From JBGPHT01 sp041484525 (GTDB taxonomy: Bacteria > Acidobacteriota > Terriglobia > Bryobacterales > Bryobacteraceae): 64,000 nt of DNA. This document shows positions 46,352 to 54,991 of this stretch, one piece after another. The position numbers and the translations under genes are program-made. The stretch spans positions 1 through 64,000 of the forward strand of contig JBGPHT010000005.1 in NCBI GenBank assembly GCA_041484525.1, in the 5' to 3' direction. How positions within the stretch are numbered: position 1 is the first letter of the stretch; every line of letters starts with the position of its first letter. The notes beneath the pieces are model-generated. The model did no database searches. It was not told where the DNA came from and saw only the letters and a list, made by a program, of their open reading frames with translations.

Positions 46352-46945
46352 ATGAAGCTTTTTGCGCTTGTGCTCCTCGCGCTGATGCCCTTGCTGGCGG
46401 TCGCCTTCGACGTCGACGCAGCTAAGACGGTCGGCAACGCCGGCGCGCCGGTGACCATCGAGCTGTACAGCGATTTCCAGTGCCCCAACTGCAAAATGCT
46501 GCACGACCAGATCATCCCGCAGCTTTTGCAGGAATACGTAGGGACCGGAAAAGTCTACCTGGTGGCGCACGAGTTTCCGCTCAGCATGCACGCCCACTCG
46601 CGCGAGGCCGCCAACTACGCCACGGCGGCCGCTCAAGTTGGCAAGTACCAAGCCGTGGCCGACGCCCTCTTCCGCGACCAGGCCGCCTGGTCAGTGACCG
46701 GCAAGGTGTGGGATACCGTCGCCACCGCTCTGACGCCCGCCGAGCAGAAGAAGGTGCAAACGCTGGTGAAGGATCCCGCGGTGCTGGCTGAAGTGCAGAA
46801 GGACGTCGACATGGCCAACGCCAACCGCATCATGCAGACTCCCACCATGATCGTCAAGGCGGGTAACAAGAGCTATCCGATTGGCGGAACCGTAGCCTAC
46901 TCGATTCTGAAGTCATTTCTCGATGACCGCCTCAAGGCAAAGTAA
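46352..46945 (+). CDS. DsbA/thioredoxin-fold thiol-disulfide oxidoreductase
   Basis: This is a 197-residue exported protein with a signal peptide at about 1-18 (LFALVLLALMPLLAVA). The thioredoxin fold has the redox motif CPNC in YSDFQCPNCKMLH, and the cis-proline loop is TPTMIV. The helical insertion between them matches the DsbA-like thioredoxin_4 family. It probably makes or shuffles disulfides in the periplasm. The next gene overlaps it by 23 bases and encodes a MauE/DoxX-like membrane protein, a likely electron partner. Substrates are unknown. Confidence 0.88.
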   Translation: MKLFALVLLALMPLLAVAFDVDAAKTVGNAGAPVTIELYSDFQCPNCKMLHDQIIPQLLQEYVGTGKVYLVAHEFPLSMHAHSREAANYATAAAQVGKYQAVADALFRDQAAWSVTGKVWDTVATALTPAEQKKVQTLVKDPAVLAEVQKDVDMANANRIMQTPTMIVKAGNKSYPIGGTVAYSILKSFLDDRLKAK

Positions 46946-47417
46946 GCCCGTCCGCATTCTCGCGATCGTCTTGCGGCTGGCGCTCGGCGGCATCTTCGTC
47001 TACGCCGCGTGGATTAAGCTGCGCGACCCGTGGCAGCTCTTCGCCATGGCGATCGATTCCTACGGGATACTGCCGCTGAAGTATGTCGAGCTCACCGCCA
47101 AGGTCCTCCCTTGGATCGAGCTGGCACTCGGGCTCTGGCTGATCGCAGGGAAGTGGATGCGCATCCCGTCGCTTGGGATCTCGCTGCTGCTGACGCTCTT
47201 CTTCACGCTGATCGTGCGTGCCTACATCCGGGGGGAGGAAATCAATTGCGGCTGCTTCGGTCCCGGCGAAGCCATCTCGTGGAAGACGATGCTACGCGAC
47301 GGTTCGATGCTGGCGGGGTCCTACATTTTGACTTGGCTCAGCTTTCGTCGGGCGCGGCCGCAGCCGGCTGCCCTTGAGCCCACGCCCGAGTTTCAGTACG
47401 AACAACCGCGACCGTAG
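46923..47417 (+). CDS. MauE/DoxX-like membrane protein
   Basis: This is a 164-residue inner-membrane protein with four hydrophobic segments. It opens with IVLRLALGGIFVYAAWIKLRDP, the typical first helix of the MauE/DoxX group, and has a CGCFG motif in a loop after the third helix. MauE is needed for disulfide formation in methylamine dehydrogenase, and related proteins accompany thioredoxin-like partners. The 23-base overlap with the DsbA-like gene makes a functional pair very likely: the membrane protein would pass electrons between the exported thioredoxin and quinones, in place of DsbB or VKOR. That role is inferred. The Pro-rich C-terminus is unremarkable. Confidence 0.82.
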   Translation: MTASRQSKPVRILAIVLRLALGGIFVYAAWIKLRDPWQLFAMAIDSYGILPLKYVELTAKVLPWIELALGLWLIAGKWMRIPSLGISLLLTLFFTLIVRAYIRGEEINCGCFGPGEAISWKTMLRDGSMLAGSYILTWLSFRRARPQPAALEPTPEFQYEQPRP

Positions 47418-47426
47418 TCGTGGCCT

Positions 47427-48008
47427 TCATCCGCACACATCGGCCACCGTGGCCAGTCTTCCGCCGCCCGCCCGTACTTCCGCCAGCGCACGCTTCGAAT
47501 CCTCCGCTTGCAGCGTCTCCACTGCGTCGGTCACGACCGTCACCGGCTTGCCCGTACGGAAGAGGCCGCGCACCGCGTACAACACGCAGATCTCCGTCAC
47601 CACCCCGTAAACTACGAACGCGTCGGCCTCAAGCGCTTCCACCACGCGGCCCAGATTCTTCGCCTGAAACACATCCACCGTCTGCTTCTCGACGATGATC
47701 TGCTGCGCGCCCTCGATTTGCAGGTCGCATGCGTCATTCGGCACTACCACGCGCCGATCGAGCAGGGTGGCTTCCGCCTTGTGCTGGCCGGTCGCGCCCT
47801 TCACACAGTGGTGCGGCCACACCTGGAACTCGGGATCGTTTTCCGCATGCGCGTCGACGGTCGACACTACGGGAATGCCGTGCGCCGCGGCGTACCGGTT
47901 CAAGTGCGCGATCGCCGGCACGATACGCTCCGCCTTCGGCACATACAACGCGCCCGCCGGGTAGAGGAAATCCAACTGCGAGTCGATATCGAAGAAGATC
48001 GTCTTCAT
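47427..48008 (-). CDS. pncA: Nicotinamidase/isochorismatase-family hydrolase
   Basis: This is a 193-residue cysteine hydrolase. The catalytic aspartate is Asp9 in FDIDSQLDF, the lysine lies in IVEKQTVDVF, and the nucleophilic cysteine lies in VVTEICVLYAV. A metal site is suggested by DAHAEND and WPHHC. The start overlaps the end of the upstream pncB-like gene by four bases. Nicotinamidase turns nicotinamide into nicotinate, which the phosphoribosyltransferase next door uses, so the context strongly favours PncA over other isochorismatase-type hydrolases. Together they salvage NAD. The family assignment is firm; the substrate is a strong inference. Confidence 0.85.
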   Translation of the reverse strand: MKTIFFDIDSQLDFLYPAGALYVPKAERIVPAIAHLNRYAAAHGIPVVSTVDAHAENDPEFQVWPHHCVKGATGQHKAEATLLDRRVVVPNDACDLQIEGAQQIIVEKQTVDVFQAKNLGRVVEALEADAFVVYGVVTEICVLYAVRGLFRTGKPVTVVTDAVETLQAEDSKRALAEVRAGGGRLATVADVCG

Positions 48009-49318
48009 GACACCAGGTTCCGCCGCGTCCGCTCGATCAGTTCCCGCAGCTCGCGGCTATACACCAGCGGCCACGGCTCCACCGTCTCCAAACCGCGCAA
48101 CGCCTCGGGCAGCTTCGCCAGCAACTCCGCAGCCCGCTGCCGCGACGCCTCCAAACCCGGCAGCGGCTCCACCAGCTTCCCGCCCAGCATCACCGGCCGC
48201 ATCAGCGCCTCGCCGTTCCCGCACTCGCCCGAACGCGCCACGACGTCGCGCGCTTCGTCGCGAAAAAGCTGCTTTGCGCCCGGCATCGAGCATTTGTCCT
48301 CGCTGTACTTCGCGGTGAACCGCTTGATCCCGCTGATCTCGAGTTCCACCAGCTTGTACGTCGCGCCCAGGCTGGGCGCATCGCCAGAAGTCGCCAATTG
48401 CGTCCCCACGCCGAACGCGTCGATGGGAGCGCCTGCGCGCACCAACTCGCGGATGCGGTACTCATCCAGGTCGCCGCTCACTATGATCTTCGCGCCGCGG
48501 GCCCCAGCGTCGTCCAGGACGGTACGCACCTGGCGCGAGAGCTCCAGAAAGTCGCCGCTGTCCAATCGCACGCCCCACATCGGCCCGCGCGTTGCCGCGG
48601 CACGCCGCGCCCCTTCGAGTACGTTGTAGGTATCGATCAACTGGACCGTCGAGGGGCCCAGCACGCGCTGCAATTGCCGGAACGCTTCCGCTTCCGATGC
48701 GAACGACATCACCCACGAGTGCGCCGCCGTCCCCATTACCGGAATGCCGTACCGGAACCCCGCCAGCGTGTTGCTCGTCCCTGCGCAGCCACCGATGTAC
48801 GCCGCCCGCGCGCCCAGCACCCCGGCTTCCGGTGTGTGCGCCCGCCGCGTACCGAATTCCACCACTGAGCGCCCGCCGCTCGCCGCCACGCACCGCGCCG
48901 CCTTGCTCGCAATCAACGTCGGAAATGCGATCGCAGAAAGCACGTACGTTTCCGGAATCTGCGCCTCGATGATGGGCGCGCGAATCGTGAGGACCGGCTC
49001 GCCGGCAAACAGCGGCGTCCCCTCCGGCACCGCGAACAGGTCCCCGGTGAAGCGGAATCCGCGCAAATATTCCCAGAACCCGGCCGAGGCGTTGCGGAAC
49101 TGCTCCAGACTCTGCAGGTAGCGGATCTCTTCGTCCGCATAGCTGAGGCCGAGAAGGTAATCCACCACTTGTGCCATGCCCGCAGCCAAAACGAAATTCC
49201 GATTCTGCGGCAGACTTCGGATCGAGCATTCGAAGGTTGCCAGCTCGGCCGTCTTGCCGGATTCGAAATATCCGGCCGCCATCGTGAGTTCGTACAGATC
49301 CGTGAGCAGCCCGTTCAT
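48005..49318 (-). CDS. pncB: Nicotinate phosphoribosyltransferase
   Basis: PncB joins nicotinate with phosphoribosyl pyrophosphate, using ATP, to make nicotinate mononucleotide for NAD. The 437-residue protein has the family opening LLTDLYELTMA and the middle phrases EFGTRRAHTPEAG and AYIGGCAGTSNTLAG. GTAAHSWVMSF, LIDTYNVLEG, VRLDSGDFLELS and FGVGTQLATS follow. The nicotinamidase gene follows with a four-base overlap, making a pncB-pncA operon. The ATG at 49318 lies 30 bases from the end of the DUF4340 gene on the same strand, but the two functions are unrelated. Confidence 0.95.
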   Translation of the reverse strand: MNGLLTDLYELTMAAGYFESGKTAELATFECSIRSLPQNRNFVLAAGMAQVVDYLLGLSYADEEIRYLQSLEQFRNASAGFWEYLRGFRFTGDLFAVPEGTPLFAGEPVLTIRAPIIEAQIPETYVLSAIAFPTLIASKAARCVAASGGRSVVEFGTRRAHTPEAGVLGARAAYIGGCAGTSNTLAGFRYGIPVMGTAAHSWVMSFASEAEAFRQLQRVLGPSTVQLIDTYNVLEGARRAAATRGPMWGVRLDSGDFLELSRQVRTVLDDAGARGAKIIVSGDLDEYRIRELVRAGAPIDAFGVGTQLATSGDAPSLGATYKLVELEISGIKRFTAKYSEDKCSMPGAKQLFRDEARDVVARSGECGNGEALMRPVMLGGKLVEPLPGLEASRQRAAELLAKLPEALRGLETVEPWPLVYSRELRELIERTRRNLVS

Positions 49319-49348
49319 ATGTGAGAGAGTCGCTCCACGCCTGTCCAG

Positions 49349-50659
49349 CTACTTCTTCTTCGGAGCCTCTGGCGGCGCCGGCTTCACATCGTCCGCGGCC
49401 TTCTGCAGATCTTCTACGGCCTTCGCATCCAATTCATAGATGCTCGGCTCGTTCTCACGTTGCGCGAAATATTTGTCTCCGAGCTTCGAAATCGTTACTT
49501 TTTCGATGCGCTTCCCGTTGTTCGTGATCACGCGCGCGTCGAACACCGGCGTACCGCCGCCCTTATCCGCGAATTTCGCCGCCGCCAAATCGCGCAGTTT
49601 ATCGATCAGGTTCTGAACGCTCGAATTGTCCATTGGCTTGCCGGCGGATTCCCACTTGTCCTTGTCTTTCGAGTATCCCTTACCCTTGGCTTCCACGAAG
49701 CTGGGATCGCTGAACCCGAAATCGAACACTTTCTTATTGCGGAAATCGTCGAGCCCCTTGTCGAGCCCGTCCCCCACGTCGGACGCAACCTTATATACGC
49801 CTTCGACGGCCGAGCTCTTGGCGTAATAATTCTTGTCTTTGTCCTTGCGGACCTCGAGCGTCTGCGTACCACCCGCATCGGTCACGGTCGCCGTCGCGAT
49901 TTTCGTCCCACCGGCGAACCCCTTGGCCACGTCCGGCTCGACGGCCGTCAGGTCCATCTTCGCGTCCTTCAGCTTGCCGACCAGGCCCTCCACAGCCGAG
50001 CTGTCGGCGCGCAGCGGACGCGGCTTCACCAGTTGCCACTCGTTCTGCGCGTTCTTGCCGAACTCCACTGTCTGCCCCTTGGCGTTCAGCTCCACGCGCG
50101 ACAGCTTGTCCTGGTCGAACGTCATGAGCCGCTTGTCCCGCAGGTCGTTCGGCACCTTGTCCAGCGCCGATTTCACCGACGTGGAGATGGTGTACACCTT
50201 GGCGTCGTTCTTCAGCTTGACGTACGCGCCCGTGCCCGTCAGCGTGTTGTCGCCGATCAGCAGCTCCTGCGTCTTGCCGTCCTTCTGCTTGATCTGGATG
50301 TCGAGGGTCGGATCGTCCAGCCCGTACTGCTTCAGGTCCGTCGCCTTCTCCTCGATCGTCTTGTCGGCGTTCACCGCCGCCAACTGGGATACGATCTGTC
50401 CGACGGTGTCCTGGTCAGCCGCCAGCGGCTTCGGCTGTGTCATGCGCCACTTGCCGTTCTCGCGAACCAGGTCCTGCACTTCGCCCGTCAGCTTCTGGAT
50501 GCGGATCTCTTGAAACTGATCGTCGGGTATCGTCAGGATCTTGGTCGATGTGTCGGTGGGCGACTTGCTCGCCGAGGCCTGCTTCTTATTCGACCACCAG
50601 ATCGCGCCGCCCAGCACAGCCAAAAGAACGACAGCGGTGAGAAGTCCCTTCGGCTTCAT
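49349..50659 (-). CDS. DUF4340 protein of the Gld-type ABC operon
   Basis: This is a 436-residue membrane-anchored protein. A single N-terminal hydrophobic segment (about 5-23, LTAVVLLAVLGGAIWW) is followed by two or three copies of a DUF4340 beta-rich module. These are seen in repeated phrases such as KWRMTQPKPLAADQDTVGQIVSQL and EWQLVKPRPLRADSSAVEGLVGKL. DUF4340 genes regularly follow GldG-like genes, as here (three bases). The protein probably lies outside the membrane and may work with the transporter, but no activity is known. The C-terminus is Lys/Pro-rich. Confidence 0.85.
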   Translation of the reverse strand: MKPKGLLTAVVLLAVLGGAIWWSNKKQASASKSPTDTSTKILTIPDDQFQEIRIQKLTGEVQDLVRENGKWRMTQPKPLAADQDTVGQIVSQLAAVNADKTIEEKATDLKQYGLDDPTLDIQIKQKDGKTQELLIGDNTLTGTGAYVKLKNDAKVYTISTSVKSALDKVPNDLRDKRLMTFDQDKLSRVELNAKGQTVEFGKNAQNEWQLVKPRPLRADSSAVEGLVGKLKDAKMDLTAVEPDVAKGFAGGTKIATATVTDAGGTQTLEVRKDKDKNYYAKSSAVEGVYKVASDVGDGLDKGLDDFRNKKVFDFGFSDPSFVEAKGKGYSKDKDKWESAGKPMDNSSVQNLIDKLRDLAAAKFADKGGGTPVFDARVITNNGKRIEKVTISKLGDKYFAQRENEPSIYELDAKAVEDLQKAADDVKPAPPEAPKKK

Positions 50660-50662
50660 CCG

Positions 50663-52096
50663 CTATCTCCTCTTCCACCAGGTGGCCATGCCGAAGGCCA
50701 CCACGCCCAGCGGGAAGACGATCACGCTCAGCCAGAAGACCAACGACAGCCGCTGCGTCGTCAGGTTTACCGGCCGGTCCTCGGGCGGTTTCGGCCGGAT
50801 CGAAATCAGGTCTTCATCCGACGAGAGCCAGTTGATCATATTGCCCAGCAGGTCGCGATTGCCGAGCCGCTTCGACCCGAGCAGGCTGTTCTGCGCCCAG
50901 AGCGACGTCCCTACCACCACGAACCGTCCCGACGGCGTGCCATTCAGCGTCCCTGCCACCGCGATCGCCAGCGGACCCTTCTTGCCGGTTTTCGGATCGA
51001 TGGCGCCGCCCGCTCCGATCTTCTCCACAGCCACACTGTCTTCAGTGGTTGCGACCAGCTTCGACAAATTCGATTTGTCCCCGGATTTCGTTTCGATCGA
51101 TCGCGACAGCGGATATGCCGTCGGCACTCGCGTCAGGGGCTGCGTGATGGGGTGCGATTCGTACGAGAGAACGACGGGGACCTCGGGGCCTAGTCCGAAG
51201 ATCTGCCCGATGCCGCTCAGGTCGAGCACCAGATCTTTGTTGACCGTGACGCCCCAATCCGACAGCATCTTGCCTAGTTCGGCCTGCTCGCCCGGTGAAC
51301 TCCCGCGTCCGATCTGCAGCGTGTTGTCCAGCATGATCAGCGCGCGCCCGCCGCCTTCCAGGTATGCTTTGACGGCGTTCACGTACGGCGTCGGATAATC
51401 CTGCTGCGGTCCGCCGATCACCAGCACGGTGCAATCTTTCGGCACCTCAACCGTCAACGCCGCCGGCGTCTGGCCGATGGCCACCTGTTTCGGCGCCTCC
51501 GATTTCGGCTTCAGATCCACCGTCCGCACTTTGTAGTTATCGCGCTCGAGCAACTGCTTCAGGAACGAATAGCCGCGCGATTGCGTGTCGTCGATCGAAG
51601 GCTCGCCCGCCGCCGAGAGCACGCACACGTTACGCTCGCCCGATTTCATGGCGCGGATCAGCGCCCCCGTGATCTCTTCTTCCGTCAGGCTCTTGGCGCC
51701 TTCCTTGCGCACCCCGCTGTCCACCAGCACCGGCGAATCCGAGCGGTACCCCGCGGCCTTCGCCACCATCGGCTTCCGCTCCGGGTCCACGTACGTCACG
51801 TGCAGTTTGGTCGACAGCGACGAATAGCGATCGAGCACGTCGCGCGCCGCGGGGAATTCGTTCTGCGGCCCGAAGTACGTCACTTGCACATCGCGCGGCA
51901 GGTTCTTCACCTGCTTGATGGTCTGATCCGAGAGGCTGAACTGCTTGTTGGCAGTCGAATCGTACGATTTGTCGTAGCGGTTTGCCAGAAAATTCGCCGC
52001 CGCCAGGACGGCCAGAATCACGATCGTGTACACGCTGGCGTACGCCGCATACCGCGTCTGTCTGCTCTTCATCCAATCCGCGGCCATCTTATGCAC
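50663..52096 (-). CDS. GldG-family ABC transporter accessory protein
   Basis: This is a 477-residue protein with one N-terminal membrane segment (about 17-38), a large extracytoplasmic domain and a second membrane segment near the C-terminus (about 452-472), as in GldG. Family phrases are FSLSDQTIKQVKNLPRDVQVTYFG and the DNTLQIGRG loop of the thiamine-binding-like domain. In Bacteroidetes GldA, GldF and GldG support gliding, but homologues are widespread in non-gliding bacteria, so gliding should not be assumed here. The start could be 52096, 52087 (ATG) or 52072 (ATG); all give the same membrane segment. The operon runs ATPase, permease, GldG, DUF4340. Confidence 0.87.
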   Translation of the reverse strand: MHKMAADWMKSRQTRYAAYASVYTIVILAVLAAANFLANRYDKSYDSTANKQFSLSDQTIKQVKNLPRDVQVTYFGPQNEFPAARDVLDRYSSLSTKLHVTYVDPERKPMVAKAAGYRSDSPVLVDSGVRKEGAKSLTEEEITGALIRAMKSGERNVCVLSAAGEPSIDDTQSRGYSFLKQLLERDNYKVRTVDLKPKSEAPKQVAIGQTPAALTVEVPKDCTVLVIGGPQQDYPTPYVNAVKAYLEGGGRALIMLDNTLQIGRGSSPGEQAELGKMLSDWGVTVNKDLVLDLSGIGQIFGLGPEVPVVLSYESHPITQPLTRVPTAYPLSRSIETKSGDKSNLSKLVATTEDSVAVEKIGAGGAIDPKTGKKGPLAIAVAGTLNGTPSGRFVVVGTSLWAQNSLLGSKRLGNRDLLGNMINWLSSDEDLISIRPKPPEDRPVNLTTQRLSLVFWLSVIVFPLGVVAFGMATWWKRR

Positions 52097-52126
52097 TCCT
52101 CCACACTGATTCCATCGGTTGACTCA

Positions 52127-52900
52127 TTACGCCCTCCACCGCAGCGATTCCATGGATCGCGATGCCAGGAACAGCGAAAAGAAAATCATGGAAAGGTAAA
52201 ACACCACGTCCTTCGAATCCACCACGCCCTTGCTGAAGTTCTCCATGTGGGTGACGATCGAGAGGTAATTCACCACCTGCGCCGTCACCGTGCTGTCGAA
52301 CGCCGTGAACCAGCTCAGCAGCCACAGCAGCAGGCTCAGGAAAAACGTGACGCCGCCCGCCACAATCTGGTTTTTCGTCATGGTCGAGACCAGCGTGCCG
52401 ATCGCCAGCAGACACCCGCCTTGCAACAGCAGCCCGAGGTACGCCACGAGCACCGGCCGCCAGTCCGGCTTGCCCCAGATGAACAGCAGCGCGATGTTGA
52501 TCATCGACATCCCCAGCACGCAGGTGTAGAGCAGCATCGCCCCCAGCCACTTACCGAGAATGATCTCGATGTCTTTGATGGGCGACGTCAGCAGCAGTTC
52601 GATGGTGCCCGTGCGCTTCTCCTCCGCGATCAGCCGCATCGTGATCATGGGAATCAGGAACAGCGCGATCGTCCCCGCGAAGCCGAGCAGCGGCCGGATG
52701 ATCTGCTCGTTCACGTTCATCGGCTGCTGCTGCCCCATCATCTGGGAGCGCATGCTGAACAGCACGTAGTCGCGCGAGGCCGTATAAAATCCGAAGCCGA
52801 AAATCAGCCCGAACAGAGCCATCACCGCATAGGCGATCGGCGACGCAAAATAGCTCTTCAATTCCTTCTGGCAGATCAGGAGTACGTTTTTGACCATCAT
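52127..52900 (-). CDS. ABC transporter permease (GldF-like)
   Basis: This is a 257-residue integral membrane protein with six hydrophobic segments. It is of the ABC-2 type, with the N-terminal VLLICQKELKSYFASPIAYAVMALFGLIFG and the cytoplasmic loop RLIAEEKRTGTIELLLTSPI. The loop motif is diagnostic for this permease class. It overlaps the upstream ATPase gene by four bases, so the two form one transporter. The last gene pair (GldG and DUF4340) would supply the extracytoplasmic parts. The substrate is unknown. Confidence 0.92.
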   Translation of the reverse strand: MMVKNVLLICQKELKSYFASPIAYAVMALFGLIFGFGFYTASRDYVLFSMRSQMMGQQQPMNVNEQIIRPLLGFAGTIALFLIPMITMRLIAEEKRTGTIELLLTSPIKDIEIILGKWLGAMLLYTCVLGMSMINIALLFIWGKPDWRPVLVAYLGLLLQGGCLLAIGTLVSTMTKNQIVAGGVTFFLSLLLWLLSWFTAFDSTVTAQVVNYLSIVTHMENFSKGVVDSKDVVFYLSMIFFSLFLASRSMESLRWRA

Positions 52901-53895
52901 TTCTTGTCTCCCTCGACGACCTTCTCCTTGTCCTTCGCCTTGTCCTTCTCCTCGGCCTTGGTCAGTTGCAGGAAGATGTCCTCCAGGCTCAGCCCCACCG
53001 GCCGCATCTCGCTCAGGGCCCAGCCAGCATTCACCACCGTGCGCGCCAGGTCGGGCCGGATGTGCCGCCCCTGCAGGCTCTCCACCTCAAACCCCAGGCG
53101 GCCGTTCTTCGAATCCTTCATCACCACACGGCTCACTCCCGAAATCTGCTCGAGGCGCTGCTGCACCTCGGTCGGGTCCGGACGCCCGTCCGCCACATCT
53201 ATTTCCATGGCCACGGCTTCCGATCCGCGCAGCCGGTTCGTCAGGTTCGAAACCGAGTCGATGGCCACCAGCTTTCCCTGGCTGATGATGATCACCCGCT
53301 CGCAGGAGTGCTCCACTTCCGACAGAATGTGGGTGCTCAGAATGATGGTGTGCTCCCCCGCCAACTGCTTCAGCAGCTCGCGGATTTCGATAATCTGCTT
53401 CGGGTCGAGTCCCGACGTCGGCTCGTCCAGCACCAGCACATCGGGATTGTGAATGATCGCCTGCGCGATCCCCACACGCTGCCGGTAGCCTTTCGACAGC
53501 TTCCCGATCAGCTTCATCCGCACATCGCCGATGGCGCAGCGGCCCAGCACCTCGTCCACGCGCCGGTCGATATCGGCCGACGAAATACCCTTCAACCGCC
53601 CCACGAAATTCAGGTATTCCCACGTTTCCATCTCCGGATAAAGCGGCGGCGTCTCGGGTAAGTAGCCGATGCGCCGCTTGACCTCGAGCGGATGTTCCAC
53701 CACATCGAAGCCGGCTACATTCACGCTCCCCGAGGTGGGCGGCAGGAAGCAGGTCAATACCCGCATCGTGGTCGTCTTGCCGGCGCCGTTAGGGCCTAGG
53801 AAGCCCACGATTTGTCCCTTCTGCACTTCGAACGAAATATTGTCTACCGCGACAGTTCGGGCGTATCGCTTGGTAAGCCCTTCGACTTTGATCAT
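52897..53895 (-). CDS. ABC transporter ATP-binding protein (GldA-like)
   Basis: This is a 332-residue ATPase. Walker A is GPNGAGKTT, the signature is LSKGYRQR (a variant with K in place of G), and Walker B is VLVLDEPTSGLDP; the switch histidine follows in STHILSEVEH. The C-terminal extension (about 225-310) is a small regulatory domain, and the tail is Lys/Glu-rich. It is the first gene of the Gld-type operon and overlaps the permease gene by four bases. It is divergent from the ZIP gene; an AT-rich stretch lies just before its ATG. Confidence 0.93.
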   Translation of the reverse strand: MIKVEGLTKRYARTVAVDNISFEVQKGQIVGFLGPNGAGKTTTMRVLTCFLPPTSGSVNVAGFDVVEHPLEVKRRIGYLPETPPLYPEMETWEYLNFVGRLKGISSADIDRRVDEVLGRCAIGDVRMKLIGKLSKGYRQRVGIAQAIIHNPDVLVLDEPTSGLDPKQIIEIRELLKQLAGEHTIILSTHILSEVEHSCERVIIISQGKLVAIDSVSNLTNRLRGSEAVAMEIDVADGRPDPTEVQQRLEQISGVSRVVMKDSKNGRLGFEVESLQGRHIRPDLARTVVNAGWALSEMRPVGLSLEDIFLQLTKAEEKDKAKDKEKVVEGDKK

Positions 53896-54051
53896 ATTGT
53901 TATGTCCAAGACCACATAGACGTGGTTCGTTGCCATTTGGCGCGAGGGTTGAAATTTAATCATATGAACCGCCCCGAAGTATTGTCAAATCTGACTCCGC
54001 CGCATTTCACCCCGTCTTCCGCGTCCGCCGTTATTTCCGCTACAGTAAATC

Positions 54052-54816
54052 TTGCTCCCCACAGCCGGCATCGCCCTACCCGCGCTCGCCACTGCCGTCG
54101 GTCTCGGCGGCGCTGCTCTCGGTCTCTGGCTCACCTCGGCCCGCCGGCGCGCACGCGCTGTCGTCCCCTTCAGCGCCGGAATCCTACTCGGCGTCGCCCT
54201 CTTCGGCCTGCTTCCTGAACTCGCCGTCGAACTCGGATGGCCCCTCAGCCTCGCGCTCTTCGCCGCCGGCTACGGCCTGCTGTTCGCCGTGAATCGCTAC
54301 GCCTACCCGGTCTGTCCCACCTGCGCCCACGACCACGACCACAATGCCTGCTCAACCGAGCTGCATGGATTCGCCGGCCCGCTCATCGCCGCCGCGGCCC
54401 TGCACAGTTCGCTTGATGGATGGAGCATCGCGACGGTCCAGCTCGCCGTGCCGCTCGGACTGCGCGTCGCCGTCCCGCTGGCCATCGCGCTCCACAAGGT
54501 GCCGGAAGGCATCGCCCTCGGCGGCATCCTCCGCGCCTCCGTCAAATCGCGCTCTGCCGCCCTCGGATGGTGCACTCTTGCGGAAGGGACGACGCTCGCC
54601 GGTGGCGCGCTCGGACTGGCCCTGGCCCCGCACCTCGGCACGCAATGGATCACCTACCCGCTCGGCATCACCGCCGGCTGGCTCTTCTACCTCGGCTATC
54701 ACGCGGTCCACGAAGAGTGGAAGCGCCGGGGTCCCAGGCCGGCATTCGCATCGGCGCTCAGCGGCGTGGCTGGCGCTGCCGTCATCCAGCGCGGCGCCGA
54801 GGCGTTGTTCCGTTAG
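54052..54816 (+). CDS. ZIP-family metal transporter
   Basis: This is a 254-residue inner-membrane protein with seven or eight hydrophobic segments. A His/Asp-rich loop (CAHDHDHN) follows the third segment. The metal-transport motifs are HSSLDG in the fourth helix and HKVPEG in the fifth, both central to ZIP transporters, which bring zinc or iron into the cytoplasm. It resembles the GufA/ZupT side of the family. The start is a TTG at 54052; TACAGT ends five bases before it. No regulator is adjacent. Confidence 0.87.
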   Translation: MLPTAGIALPALATAVGLGGAALGLWLTSARRRARAVVPFSAGILLGVALFGLLPELAVELGWPLSLALFAAGYGLLFAVNRYAYPVCPTCAHDHDHNACSTELHGFAGPLIAAAALHSSLDGWSIATVQLAVPLGLRVAVPLAIALHKVPEGIALGGILRASVKSRSAALGWCTLAEGTTLAGGALGLALAPHLGTQWITYPLGITAGWLFYLGYHAVHEEWKRRGPRPAFASALSGVAGAAVIQRGAEALFR

Positions 54817-54856
54817 GACACTGCGGAACTCTTCACCAGTTTTGCGCGTACCTGCC

Positions 54857-54880
54857 AATGCCGGTATTAATGCCGGCACT
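54857..54880 (+). repeat. Two 12-bp direct repeats upstream of the PspA operon
   Basis: AATGCCGGTATT is followed directly by AATGCCGGCACT, with TGCCGGCA itself a palindrome. They lie about 110 bases before the first gene of the operon and could be an activator or repressor site. Confidence 0.35.
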
Positions 54881-54955
54881 GATGGCACGCCCCCACATTA
54901 CAGGTCCAAAATGTTGCGCCGCGTCGCACCTTTTTGCTATTGATTTACCAACGGA

Positions 54956-54969
54956 GTATGCAATCATAC
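54956..54969 (+). promoter_or_regulatory. Dyad GTATG-CAAT-CATAC before the PspA operon
   Basis: A perfect 5+5 dyad lies 22 bases before the first ATG of the operon, and TTGATT at 54940-54945 could act as a -35 box. It may be an operator or a small hairpin in the leader. GGGAG at 54981-54985 is the likely ribosome-binding site. Confidence 0.3.
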
Positions 54970-54991
54970 GCATGGACCTCGGGAGCCCGTC

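Noticed and set aside
52897..53895. Evidence for gliding motility
   Set aside because: GldA/F/G homologues are widespread in non-gliding bacteria, and no other gld or spr genes are present.
54883..54900. Sigma-54 promoter for the PspA operon
   Set aside because: TGGCACG at 54883-54889 matches the -24 element well, but the -12 position reads CACA instead of TTGC, and no PspF-like activator gene is near.
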